Positions 1 through 8,417 of a DNA stretch of 64,000 bases are shown piece after piece. Made by a program: the position numbers and the translations under genes. The notes under the pieces were generated by a model. That model was not told where the DNA came from, ran no database searches, and saw only the letters and a program-made list of their open reading frames with translations. Origin of the DNA: Bugula neritina (lineage: Eukaryota; Bryozoa; Gymnolaemata; Cheilostomatida; Bugulidae); NCBI GenBank assembly GCA_964035545.1, contig OZ037769.1, forward strand, positions 9,897,429 through 9,961,428. Direction: 5' to 3'. Within the stretch, counting starts at the first letter, position 1; every line of letters begins with the position of its first letter.

Positions 1-266
1 TAGGGATGTGTTCTCTTTTAGACCTTAGTAGAAGTAATTTGCAGTAACGCATAGTTTTCTCTGTAACAAGCAGTATATAAATAAGAAATTTTGTGAAACC
101 CATCATTCTACCATTTGAAAGTTACAGTTCAGCTAGGTAATGCTTGCGGAGCAGTTATACTACATTTAAATACTATAATAACTAAATACTACACTGATAG
201 AAAAAGTGCGTGTTTTGACCCGAAACAGTAATAAAAAGTTGTGCAGAAGGTTGGAGACAGCAGAAG
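1..266 (+). other. Possible 5' non-coding exon and upstream region of the FLYWCH/MULE gene
   Basis: No long reading frame is visible. A good splice donor (cagaag then GTATGT) lies at 266/267, and an acceptor (TTTTCAG) lies at 617-619 ahead of the FLYWCH exon, so the tail of this stretch could be a 5' untranslated exon. The transcription start cannot be placed, and no terminal inverted repeat of a transposon was recognised here. The putative intron 267-619 contains nothing else I recognise. Confidence 0.3.
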
Positions 267-971
267 GTATGTATCTTTTTAAGTAGGATATTATTTTAAT
301 TTTTTAAGGCTCATAAAATATATTTACACTGTTTTAATTGTAGTTAATAGACTGTCAATTTTATGAGAACGTAGATAATTTTGTTTATGTAACAACTTAC
401 TAAAATATGGATGTTTTTTTAAAATAATTTGAATCATTAAACCAAGTAAGTTATACTTATTTGTTGATTGAGAAAACTATCATAATGCCTACCAAAAAAA
501 ACATGCGATGTCAAGTGGTCCTCCAGTATCAAACATCTTAATTTAATATTTACCTGCAAATTATTATTTTGCTTTGAAAGCAGCTTTATAGATTGTTAAT
601 TTTGTTACTTTGTTTTCAGGGATAGTGTTTGACCTTTACGTTAATATATATTTACGCAGTCATCATGGCCTTTATTCAAATGGGATTAAGAGGAGGGAAA
701 ATTTTGATTAACAATGGATACAGATACCAAAAAACAAAGTGACAAGTCATAAGATATTCTGGAGATGTTGGCGAACAGCCTGTAGAGCTTCTCTTCAAAC
801 TGACTTGTTTAATCTAGAGGAGGAAAATCCTAACATAACAATATTGCAAGTAAGTCAATGCATTTTGATTGTTGAAACAGGAAACAAAATTGTCTATGTA
901 ATAGACATATAATTTTGTTTTACCATTTTATGCTTGTGAATTTTAAAATTGCTACACTGGCCTGATGATAA

Positions 972-1276
972 TGTGGTGGCTCGTGGAGCTACCAGCAACA
1001 CAATACGCAAGGTTGCGTATTGACCCGGAACAATGTATTAGCCAATTAGCTAGGCTGTTTTATGGGAGTAGTAGCAGCTTCGCGCTACTAGCTCAGTTGA
1101 GGATAGTGCTGTAAATTAAATAGACGTGCGTATCATTACTGTTGTACATTAGATTTTATTATGTATTCTTGGATTAAAATATAACGATATCTACTCGACT
1201 TAACTCGGTGAAGTTTCTCTAGTGATAAATAGACTCTCTTGGTGACACATCAACCCTATATCTGAAAATCATAACA
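972..1276 (+). repeat. 5' LTR of element A
   Basis: Starts TGTGGTGG and ends ATAACA, identical by eye to 8113-8417. It carries an AGCCAAT (CCAAT-box-like) motif, a TA-rich TATA-like stretch near the middle and an ATTAAA poly(A)-type signal at 1173-1178. The same AGCCAAT motif recurs in the LTR of element B. Confidence 0.95.
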
Positions 1277-1277
1277 G

Positions 1278-1295
1278 TGGTGGCAGCGGTGGGAT
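1278..1295 (+). promoter_or_regulatory. Primer binding site, tRNA-Leu
   Basis: The 18 bases one nucleotide after the 5' LTR are perfectly complementary to the 3' end (including CCA) of an animal tRNA-Leu of the AAG/UAG type, from memory of that tRNA. This is where minus-strand DNA synthesis would be primed. The same site, with two substitutions, is seen in element C at 27979-27996 on the minus strand, also spaced one base from its LTR. Confidence 0.85.
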
Positions 1296-1309
1296 AGTGT
1301 ATATCAAAG

Positions 1310-2176
1310 ATGGAGACTGAAAATGCTAGAATGCAACCACCCCCAGTAGAAGGTGAGCGTAGAAATGCTGTTAATCCTGTGAATCGTGAAGGAGAAGAAG
1401 CTTATAGACATTGCTTGAAGGCTCCCACCTTTACTGGGTCGGAAGATGTCGAACAATTTATACAAGAATTTAGAGAAGTAATGGAAGTTGCTCAATGGCC
1501 GCATAGAGTGGCCCTTATTCAATTGCGGAGAGCGGTGACGGAGCAAGCCAAGCCGTACGGAGTGGGAACGGACGTAGACGGGATACTGGCTGCGCTGCGG
1601 GCCCGTTTTGGCACCTCCGTAATAGACGCTAGGACCAAGCTAGAGAGATTGTGCCGCAACCCGCGGACCTCGCTGCAAGAACATGCCGCGACGGTGAAGA
1701 AGCTGGCGCAGATTGCATATAGCGATCTGCCAGCACAACACCAAGAGCGTTACACCTATGACGCCTTTGTCCAGTCACTAAACGACCTGGGCCTAGACCA
1801 TCACCTACGAGCTAAAGGGATAACCAGAATAGAGGATGCCCTGAAGGCTGGAGAAGCTTACCTGTTGGCTACCCAAATGCATCGAGCACAAAGGAACCCA
1901 CCAGTAGTTGGAGTCAGCGCTGCCAGGGCTACGACAGGCTCCGAAGCCCTCCCGCTGGAAGCCGAAGTGGACCGTATGGTAGAGATGCTGGGACAACTGG
2001 TAACCATTCTGGCCGGTGCTGGCCCCGGTCAGGCCCTGCGGGTGCCCCCAACCCCTGTGGGGCAGGGCTGGAGTAGCGCTGATCAGGACCAGGGACAGAA
2101 AGGACGACCCCAATACCAGGGGGCGTTAAACTGTCACGGCCCGCGGAACCTCTCCCTCCCCGCGGGCCGCAACTAA
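1310..2176 (+). CDS. gag: Gag structural protein of element A
   Basis: This 288-residue frame starts with ATG 15 bases after the primer site. Residues about 35-150 match the retrotransposon Gag capsid pattern (FTGSEDVEQFIQEF, then WPHRVALIQLRRAV and LRARFG). Gag would form the particle that packages the element RNA. The C-terminal part is proline and glutamine rich, and no CCHC zinc knuckle is present, which is unusual for Gypsy elements. A basic stretch (RRHQPRRRKPRK) at the start of the pol frame may bind RNA instead. The frame overlaps pol by about 90 bases and contains the frameshift site. A homologous, broken Gag is present in element C at 26824-27270. Confidence 0.9.
   Translation: METENARMQPPPVEGERRNAVNPVNREGEEAYRHCLKAPTFTGSEDVEQFIQEFREVMEVAQWPHRVALIQLRRAVTEQAKPYGVGTDVDGILAALRARFGTSVIDARTKLERLCRNPRTSLQEHAATVKKLAQIAYSDLPAQHQERYTYDAFVQSLNDLGLDHHLRAKGITRIEDALKAGEAYLLATQMHRAQRNPPVVGVSAARATTGSEALPLEAEVDRMVEMLGQLVTILAGAGPGQALRVPPTPVGQGWSSADQDQGQKGRPQYQGALNCHGPRNLSLPAGRN
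2125..2169 (+). promoter_or_regulatory. -1 ribosomal frameshift signal between gag and pol
   Basis: A slippery heptamer G TTA AAC lies at 2125-2131 in register with gag codons; GUUAAAC is an established -1 slippery sequence in arteriviruses. Six bases later begins a 10-bp GC stem (2137-2146 pairs with 2160-2169, perfect) with a 13-base pyrimidine-rich loop. Loop bases CTCC can pair with GGAG at 2178-2181, which would make an H-type pseudoknot. The -1 frame is open from 2083 through pol, so slippage here gives Gag-Pol. Confidence 0.85.
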
Positions 2177-5100
2177 AGGAGTATGGTGGAACGCGCCGTC
2201 GTCTGTCCGTACGGACACGGCGGAACATTCCACCCGAGTGGCAGGTACCACGCAGGACTAGTAGGCCCGCACAACAGCCCAGTACCTTCTCCCTGCCACT
2301 CGCTAACCGGTTTCACCGGTTACCTCGGGAAGAGGAGCCCGCCACTGAAATGGAGCCAGAAGGCCCAGTGGAGAGCCCCAAACCCCGCCGGCACCAACCT
2401 CGCCGCCGGAAGCCCCGTAAATCACGGGTGAAACCCCCGCCGTCCTGTCAATCCAGGACAGCACATGCGGGGGGGGTGAAGGTACAACCACATGGAGAGA
2501 GCTATTTCCTACCCGGAAAGGTGGCTGGCAACGCCGTCACTTTCCTGCTCGACTCCGGTTGTACTACCAACCTTCTCAGTCGTAGAGTCTTTGAGGCACT
2601 GCCCCGCCGGGACAGGGATAGAGTACGACCGTATACTGGAGAACATGGCACCTTGGCAGACGGGTCATGTATCCCCTTTTATGGTATTATCGAGCTCCCT
2701 GGGCGTGTCCGAGATCAGGCTGTACAGGAGACCTTTATCATAGGTCAACTGGAGGAAGATGCTATCCTCGGAATGCCCTTCTTGAAGCAACACCAGTGCC
2801 GAATAGATTTCAGTAAGTCGGTGGTGCTGATGGGCGGGCGAGAACTCGCCTGTGTGGATAAGTTTGGGCATCCTCTGGTGGGCGGTGTTCAGGTAGTTCG
2901 AAACTGCACCGTACCCGGACGCTCCAGAGCTACTATCCACTGCCGAGTGAACAGCAACCGGATAGCCAGGCTCGGGGTCGTTGAAAGCGCGCACGAAAGG
3001 ATCCAACTCGCCAGTAGTTTAAACCGACTGACTGAGCGAGGGGAGGTCTTAGTGCAGTGCGTCAACCCCTTTACCGAGCCCATTGAGCTCCCAGCTGGGT
3101 CAATGCTGGGCCGGTTCCATTCCGTCCAGGAAGAGGACGTGGGCCCGTCGCTGGGTGACGCGACGGAGGCACCCCCTCGACACCCTATTCAGGGACGAGG
3201 GGCAATCCCAACACATCTCCGGGAGTTATACGAAACAGCCAGTGGCGGCTGCGCGAGTAACAGAGAACGCCAAGCTATGGCTAAGTTACTACGCGACTAC
3301 GGTGATGTGTTCAGCAGCGGAGAGCATGACGTGGGACTGACTGGAATTGTCAGACACGAAATACCGCTGACTGCAAGGACAGTCCCTGTCCGGCAGCCCA
3401 CGCGCAGGCTGGGGCCGGAGAAAGAGAAGGAGGTTAGCCGACAAGTACGGGATCTTCTGGACCGGGGACTGATAGAGCCCGCCCATAGTGCGTGGAGCTC
3501 GCCAGTCGTACTGGTCCGGAAGAAAGAGGGCAGTTGGCGGTTCTGTGTGGACTACCGCAAACTCAATAGCGTAACCATACAGGACGCCTACCCTCTACCT
3601 CGTATTGACGAGTCATTGGACGCCCTAGCCGGCAGCAAGTACTTCAGTACGTTAGACTTGCTAAGCGGCTATTGGCAGGTTCCTCTGAGTCCCGACGCCC
3701 AAGAGAAAGCGGCGTTTATCACACGGGACGGTTTGTGGAAGTGGAAGGTGTTGCCCTTCGGGTTAACCTCCGCCCCAGCCACCTTCCAGAGGCTGATGGA
3801 ACAAGTCCTTAGCGGACTCCATTGGAAGACACTGCTGGTCTACCTCGATGATGTCATCGTAATCTCTCCAGACTTCGAGACACATGTCAGTCGTCTGCAG
3901 GAGGTTTTCGAGAGACTCCGAGGTGTCGGTCTTAAGCTCAAACCTTCCAAGTGCGCTCTATTGCAGCCGGAGGTCAAGTACCTGGGGCACGTTGTCGGTC
4001 GAAACGGCGTGGCAACGGATCCCGAAAAGGTACGGGCAGTAGAAGACTGGGTCACCCCCCAAGACTTGACCGGACTCCGGGCTTTCTTGGGGCTGGTAGG
4101 GTATTACAGGCAATACATACCAGACTTTGCGGGCATAGCCCAGCCGTTAAACCGGCTCACCGCAAAGGGAGTGACGTGGCAGTGGACTGCAGTCGAACAA
4201 GAAGCGTTCGACCGCCTCAAGGGCTGCCTACTGACGGCGCCCATCTTGGCCTACCCAGACCCCACTCTGGAGTACATCCTAGACACGGACGCCAGTGACC
4301 AGAATGTTGGCGCTGTGCTGTCACAAGTGCAGGAAGGCCGAGAGGTAGTAGTAGCCTACTACAGCAAGTCTCTCTCTCCCGCTGAACGAAATTACTGCAC
4401 TACCCGCAAGGAGCTGCTGGCAGTAATCAAGTCAGTGAAGCACTTCAGACCATACCTATATGGCAGGAAGTTCCGGCTGCGTACGGATCATGCCTCGCTG
4501 ATCTGGTTGTGCAAGAGAGCAGAGCCCTCTAGTCAGGTCGCACGGTGGCTCGAAATCCTAGCTGAATTCTCATACCGGATCGAACATCGACCGGGCAAGA
4601 GACACAGCAATGCGGATGGGTTGAGTCGCCGACCTGACGGAGGTTGCAAACAGTGTCTCAACATCGAGAGGAGGGATGGAGGTCCCCCACGATGCGAGTT
4701 GGAGACGCTGGCTCATCACGGAGCACCGTTTGACTGGGATCAAGGTCAACTCAGGCAAAGAGTTGATGAGTCCCCGGAGGATGTACAAAACCTCCGCGCC
4801 AACCCTGTACTGGCCGGTAACGTTCGAGAGCTGAAGAAGCTCCAAGAAGAGCTGCCTGGAGTTGTGGCAGACATATACCGGGCCAAAAGGGAAGGGCGAC
4901 GACCCAGCGAGGAACGCATACGACAGGGATGCGCCGAGTTCCGGCTATACTGTCAGCGTTGGGACTCGCTGCGGATCGGGCAGGATGGGTTGCTAACCAT
5001 CTCTCTAGCTGCCAGCGGCAGACACCCGGAAAGGAAGAGGGTAGTCTGCCCAACAGCCATCCGCCGTGAGTTGATTTGGGATACTCACAAGCAGGCCCAC

Positions 5101-6165
5101 GCAGGGGTCAAGCGAGTGATATCCAAATTACGACTCCGGTGGTATTGGCCGCAGATGGAGCGTGACGTCTGGCTCAGAGTCAAACAGTGTGAGATCTGCC
5201 AGGCCAGTAAGCATAGCCGCCCCCCTGGTGAAGCAGGACGGCGGAGGCTATATGCTGGTAGGCCCTGGCAAGTAGTCGCTGTAGACCTGGTCGGACCCAT
5301 GCCCCTGACCCCCAGAGGCAATAATTGGATCCTAGTACTAACCGACCACTTTACTAGGTGGGCGGATGCTCTGGCTATCCCAGATGCATCAGCCCCAACA
5401 GTGGCCAGGGCACTAGACCAACATGTATTCTGTTATTTTGGGCTTCCCGAACAGATACACTCTGATCAAGGCGCTCAATTCCAGTCTCAACTGATGAGCG
5501 ACCTTTGCCACCTCTGGGGAGTAAATCAGAGCAGGACCACCCCCTACCACCCTCAAGGTAACGGGGTGGTGGAGCGCAACAACCGGATGCTAGGTGATGC
5601 ACTCCGGAGTCTCCTCCTTGGACGAGGTCAAGAGGAATCGGATACGGTGTTGCCGCAAGTCATGCGTGCATACCGTAGCACCCCACACACCAGTACTGGT
5701 GAGACCCCAAACCTCTTGATGCTCGGGAGAGAGACTCGTGTCCCTGACCATCTCACCTATCACGTTCCAGAGCAAGACAACTCGGTTCACGAGTATGCCA
5801 GTGAACTAGTGGAACGGATGAAGGCCGCACACGAGATACTGCGTCAACAGCAGTGGAAGGTGCGGCACGAAGATTCCGATGAACCACCCCTCTATCAAAC
5901 GGGAGATAAGGTGTGGATGGTCAATTACCGTAGGCGTCGCGGACAGGCTGATAAACTGAAGCCTAAGTTCGTAGGCCCCTACGTAGTCGTCGAGGCTATG
6001 CCCAATCATACGTACAAGATTGAGCGCTCAGGACAGGTGTCTATCCAGAATGAGTCTCGCTTGAAACCGTATTGGGCTAGCCCTGACGGAGTGGGAGAAG
6101 CCCCCCCCGTTGTTAGAGCCCAGGAGGCAGACAACGACGCGCGGGCGACGGCGGCATGGACCTGA
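2131..6165 (+). CDS. pol: Pol polyprotein: protease, reverse transcriptase, RNase H, integrase
   Basis: The frame is open from 2083 (first ATG 2350) to 6165 and lies in the -1 frame relative to gag, so it is probably read only after frameshifting. Numbered from ATG 2350: aspartic protease with DSG at 68-70; reverse transcriptase with LDLLSGYWQVPL, LPFGLTSAPATFQ and catalytic YLDD at 498-501; RNase H starting DTDASD near 645; integrase zinc domain H913, H917, C947, C950; integrase catalytic D979, D1039, E1075 (spacing D59D35E); GPY motif near 1209. No stop or loss of a catalytic residue is seen, so this copy looks functional. It copies element RNA into DNA and inserts it. The C-terminus runs into the overlapping frame 6065-6751. 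Broken homologues are at 13734-15799 and 22280-25192 on the minus strand. Confidence 0.95.
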   Translation: MSRPAEPLPPRGPQLKEYGGTRRRLSVRTRRNIPPEWQVPRRTSRPAQQPSTFSLPLANRFHRLPREEEPATEMEPEGPVESPKPRRHQPRRRKPRKSRVKPPPSCQSRTAHAGGVKVQPHGESYFLPGKVAGNAVTFLLDSGCTTNLLSRRVFEALPRRDRDRVRPYTGEHGTLADGSCIPFYGIIELPGRVRDQAVQETFIIGQLEEDAILGMPFLKQHQCRIDFSKSVVLMGGRELACVDKFGHPLVGGVQVVRNCTVPGRSRATIHCRVNSNRIARLGVVESAHERIQLASSLNRLTERGEVLVQCVNPFTEPIELPAGSMLGRFHSVQEEDVGPSLGDATEAPPRHPIQGRGAIPTHLRELYETASGGCASNRERQAMAKLLRDYGDVFSSGEHDVGLTGIVRHEIPLTARTVPVRQPTRRLGPEKEKEVSRQVRDLLDRGLIEPAHSAWSSPVVLVRKKEGSWRFCVDYRKLNSVTIQDAYPLPRIDESLDALAGSKYFSTLDLLSGYWQVPLSPDAQEKAAFITRDGLWKWKVLPFGLTSAPATFQRLMEQVLSGLHWKTLLVYLDDVIVISPDFETHVSRLQEVFERLRGVGLKLKPSKCALLQPEVKYLGHVVGRNGVATDPEKVRAVEDWVTPQDLTGLRAFLGLVGYYRQYIPDFAGIAQPLNRLTAKGVTWQWTAVEQEAFDRLKGCLLTAPILAYPDPTLEYILDTDASDQNVGAVLSQVQEGREVVVAYYSKSLSPAERNYCTTRKELLAVIKSVKHFRPYLYGRKFRLRTDHASLIWLCKRAEPSSQVARWLEILAEFSYRIEHRPGKRHSNADGLSRRPDGGCKQCLNIERRDGGPPRCELETLAHHGAPFDWDQGQLRQRVDESPEDVQNLRANPVLAGNVRELKKLQEELPGVVADIYRAKREGRRPSEERIRQGCAEFRLYCQRWDSLRIGQDGLLTISLAASGRHPERKRVVCPTAIRRELIWDTHKQAHAGVKRVISKLRLRWYWPQMERDVWLRVKQCEICQASKHSRPPGEAGRRRLYAGRPWQVVAVDLVGPMPLTPRGNNWILVLTDHFTRWADALAIPDASAPTVARALDQHVFCYFGLPEQIHSDQGAQFQSQLMSDLCHLWGVNQSRTTPYHPQGNGVVERNNRMLGDALRSLLLGRGQEESDTVLPQVMRAYRSTPHTSTGETPNLLMLGRETRVPDHLTYHVPEQDNSVHEYASELVERMKAAHEILRQQQWKVRHEDSDEPPLYQTGDKVWMVNYRRRRGQADKLKPKFVGPYVVVEAMPNHTYKIERSGQVSIQNESRLKPYWASPDGVGEAPPVVRAQEADNDARATAAWT

Positions 6166-6751
6166 ATACGAAGTGGTCATACCGCGGGAAGAAAACTTGG
6201 TGAGAGAGGAGCGGCAGCTTTTGTCAACAGAAGCGTGTCCGCCACCGCCAAGTCTAATTCCATCACTTCCAGAAACCGAGCCGGTTCCGGAAGTGCAAAC
6301 CCCCACGGAGGGAGGGGCTCCATCCGGAGAACAAGAAGAGCTGACCGCTAACGGTGAAGTAGAGACGCCATTAGAGGCCCCTACTAACGAACTGGCAAGC
6401 GTGTCACCCCCCCTAGAAAGGGGACAGCGTACGAGGAATCCCCCACCGTATTTGAAAGACTTCGTATGTGACTGCATTAGAAGCGGCGCACATGAAAGTC
6501 TAGGGGAAAACCGTACGATAGAATGTTGGAGTTGTGAACCCCACGCAAATATCAACTTTTGCGAGGGCGGAATAGTGGGAGGAATTAATGCGCGTAAAGC
6601 AAATAGTTCCGACCTCGTGCCTCAGAAACGATGCTCAGCCTTTTCTTATGCTGACATCGCCAAAGGCAGGCGTATCTCACAACCAGCTCCAACCTTACCA
6701 AGAACGTTGAGTATGGACATTAATACCGAGTTCCCAGGTAAGCCAGTATAA
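6065..6751 (+). CDS. Pol C-terminal tail frame (ORF2) of element A
   Basis: This frame overlaps the end of pol by 101 bases and has no ATG except one near its end. It carries RRHGPEYEVV, a Pro/Glu-rich linker, the basic motif RTRNPPPYLKDFV that commonly closes Gypsy polyproteins, and SYADIAKGRR. Element B has the same segments in the same order (13292-13866 and beyond), so the frame is a real coding region and not a shadow. The simplest reading is a pol tail displaced from the pol frame at a run of eight C (6101-6108). Programmed slippage at that run, or a splice, are alternatives. Function of the tail is unknown; in other elements such basic tails follow the integrase. Confidence 0.65.
   Translation, partial: NRIGLALTEWEKPPPLLEPRRQTTTRGRRRHGPEYEVVIPREENLVREERQLLSTEACPPPPSLIPSLPETEPVPEVQTPTEGGAPSGEQEELTANGEVETPLEAPTNELASVSPPLERGQRTRNPPPYLKDFVCDCIRSGAHESLGENRTIECWSCEPHANINFCEGGIVGGINARKANSSDLVPQKRCSAFSYADIAKGRRISQPAPTLPRTLSMDINTEFPGKPV
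6733..6742 (+). promoter_or_regulatory. Conserved CAG-GTAAG splice-like site ahead of the zinc-finger ORF
   Basis: The sequence TTCCCAG/GTAAGCC ends ORF2 and stands about 30 bases before the ORF3 ATG. Element B has TTCTCAG/GTAAGCT at the matching place (about 13123-13132 on the minus strand). It fits either a splice donor or an acceptor for a subgenomic ORF3 message. The conservation between two diverged copies is what is seen; the use in splicing is inference. Confidence 0.4.
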
Positions 6752-6768
6752 GTCTTGTATTCCTATTC

Positions 6769-7842
6769 ATGGAAACGGGCTCGATGCCAGTAAATTCTGA
6801 ACTAATTCAGCAGATTGAATCAGAATTACTGGGAACCACGTTTCATGTGAATGACGATGAAGACACTGTAATGGCCGACGGTCTGTTAGACCTGGAGCTA
6901 GACACTGTTCTTGGTCAGTCCACACATGATTCATCAGTTCCTCGAGTGCATTCCAAAAGCTGTGACTCTCAGACTAGCAACGGTCGACAGTCACTAGAAT
7001 TATGTTGTAAAGATCCACCGCAATCTAACAATAATTCTACTTTTGTAGACACACTCGCGCCCGTCTCTCCGGGCATGCCTTCTCTAGAGATGGCGTGGGA
7101 CCCAGAGCCGGCCCCAACAACTTCTACAACCAGGCAACTGCCACCCCAGTTGGAAGCAACCTCCAACTGGATTACCCCTGCCACAGAGAGAGAAATCAGG
7201 ACCCATCAAGGAGGTGAGAGTAATCGTGAATGCAACCTCTGCCAGCAGCGATTCACAACCCACCGCAGACTAAAAGTACACTTGCCGCAGCACTACATCA
7301 CCACTTTCTGCCCTTGCGGAGAATATAGCTACAATCGTGATTACCTATTGCGGCACCAACGTACTATGCAGTGTTATCAAGGGCATGTCTATGAAGTAGA
7401 CGAATCATCCTATCCTGCCTTTCTCAACGCCATCAAACCACTCATCACTGACTCAGCTCGGCTATCTCGCCTGGAGCAAGGCTTCCCTTCCCCGCGACCC
7501 ATCATCTCTGGAGCCGCAGATAAACCTACCCAGTCTACTAACTCTCCACCTCACAGTCCTCTACGCATGCCGCATACCTTTCCTCGTGTCGTACTACAGA
7601 GGGTAGACACAAATGCGTATACACTCCCTCCTCCCCTTCCATCCTCAGAGCGGAAAAGACACAGACAGCCGACTTCCTCTCGCTCATCCCCCTGGGCCCG
7701 CAACCTACGTGAAGTAGAAGCTAGGGCGCACGACTTGGAGCAAGAAGTGTACAGACTGGCCCCACGGGTGCAGGCTGCATCCAGTGAACTCAAATATTTA
7801 CAGGAGTCTATTAAACGCATGAAGCGTGCGGCCCGCAGTTAA
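6769..7842 (+). CDS. Zinc-finger/coiled-coil accessory protein (ORF3) of element A
   Basis: A 357-residue frame in the position where some Gypsy elements carry env, but it shows no signal peptide or membrane segment. Residues 155-175 form a C2H2 finger (C155, C158, H171, H175) and 181-202 a second, C2HC-like finger (C181, C183, H196, C202; H206 also near). The N-terminal 150 residues are acidic and Ser/Thr rich with LLDLELD; a proline-rich basic middle follows; residues about 312-355 are strongly helical and heptad-like (ARNLREVEARAHDLEQEV). This suggests a nucleic-acid-binding protein that oligomerises. Element B encodes a collinear 362-residue homologue with every finger cysteine and histidine kept. 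I do not recognise the family, and the role in the retrotransposon cycle is unknown. Confidence 0.8.
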   Translation: METGSMPVNSELIQQIESELLGTTFHVNDDEDTVMADGLLDLELDTVLGQSTHDSSVPRVHSKSCDSQTSNGRQSLELCCKDPPQSNNNSTFVDTLAPVSPGMPSLEMAWDPEPAPTTSTTRQLPPQLEATSNWITPATEREIRTHQGGESNRECNLCQQRFTTHRRLKVHLPQHYITTFCPCGEYSYNRDYLLRHQRTMQCYQGHVYEVDESSYPAFLNAIKPLITDSARLSRLEQGFPSPRPIISGAADKPTQSTNSPPHSPLRMPHTFPRVVLQRVDTNAYTLPPPLPSSERKRHRQPTSSRSSPWARNLREVEARAHDLEQEVYRLAPRVQAASSELKYLQESIKRMKRAARS

Positions 7843-8100
7843 CTCGAGTCTACCTACAACTCCATACTACTCATTCCCCTACCTCTCTGTGGCATTCCCT
7901 ACCGTAATGGTGGCACGTACTATACATGTAGATAGGACCTTCTCTTACTTATTACTTAGTGCACGTTATACATACCTGTATATTTTTATCAGTTGTTGTT
8001 TTTTTTTGTATATACTTTTATACTGTTCTCTTACCCCCCCACAACGAAGTATACGTTTTTTTTATGTGAATTTTATTTTATCAGAAAGTGGGCTTTCTGC
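7843..8100 (+). other. 3' untranslated region of element A
   Basis: Pyrimidine- and T-rich, no supported frame. It joins ORF3 to the polypurine tract. The last 25 bases before the tract (AGAAAGTGGGCTTTCTGCTGG, partly self-complementary) are also found in element B near 11640-11662 on the minus strand, so this short stretch is conserved and may help plus-strand priming. Confidence 0.6.
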
Positions 8101-8101
8101 T

Positions 8102-8112
8102 GGAGGGGGCAG
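8102..8112 (+). promoter_or_regulatory. Polypurine tract of element A
   Basis: GGAGGGGGCAG directly precedes the 3' LTR and would prime plus-strand DNA. Element B has a G-rich equivalent at 11626-11642 on the minus strand. Confidence 0.75.
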
Positions 8113-8417
8113 TGTGGTGGCTCGTGGAGCTACCAGCAACACAATACGCAAGGTTGCGTATTGACCCGGAACAATGTATTAGCCAATTAGCTAGGCTGTT
8201 TTATGGGAGTAGTAGCAGCTTCGCGCTACTAGCTCAGTTGAGGATAGTGCTGTAAATTAAATAGACGTGCGTATCATTACTGTTGTACATTAGATTTTAT
8301 TATGTATTCTTGGATTAAAATATAACGATATCTACTCGACTTAACTCGGTGAAGTTTCTCTAGTGATAAATAGACTCTCTTGGTGACACATCAACCCTAT
8401 ATCTGAAAATCATAACA
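8113..8417 (+). repeat. 3' LTR of element A
   Basis: 305 bp, identical by eye to 972-1276. It is followed directly by ATAA, matching the bases before the 5' LTR. The 299 bases from 8418 to 8716 are the remainder of the host intron and hold no other feature. Confidence 0.95.

Larger units (their letters stand above)
972..8417 (+). mobile_element. Complete Gypsy-type LTR retrotransposon, element A
   Basis: The element is 7,446 bp with two 305-bp LTRs that I read as identical, both TG...CA, flanked by a 4-bp target duplication ATAA (968-971 and 8418-8421). Order inside: tRNA-Leu primer site, gag, -1 frameshift signal, pol (protease, reverse transcriptase, RNase H, integrase; this order is the Ty3/Gypsy order), a pol tail frame, a zinc-finger ORF, and a purine-rich tract before the 3' LTR. 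Identical LTRs imply a recent insertion. It sits in the intron of the FLYWCH/MULE gene, in sense orientation. GC content and codon use are clearly higher than in the AT-rich host DNA. Diverged relatives B and C lie downstream on the minus strand. Confidence 0.95.

Noticed and set aside
186-230. Hammerhead-like CTGATAGA...CCGAAAC
   Set aside because: The core is CUGAUAGA, one base too long for CUGANGA, and stem II is only an A/T stretch.
1805-2228. Minus-strand frames opposite gag
   Set aside because: Shadows of the GC-rich gag/pol frames; no homology or start context.
7826-8190. 112-residue frame running from the ORF3 end into the 3' LTR
   Set aside because: It crosses UTR, polypurine tract and LTR and has no similarity to the matching region of element B.
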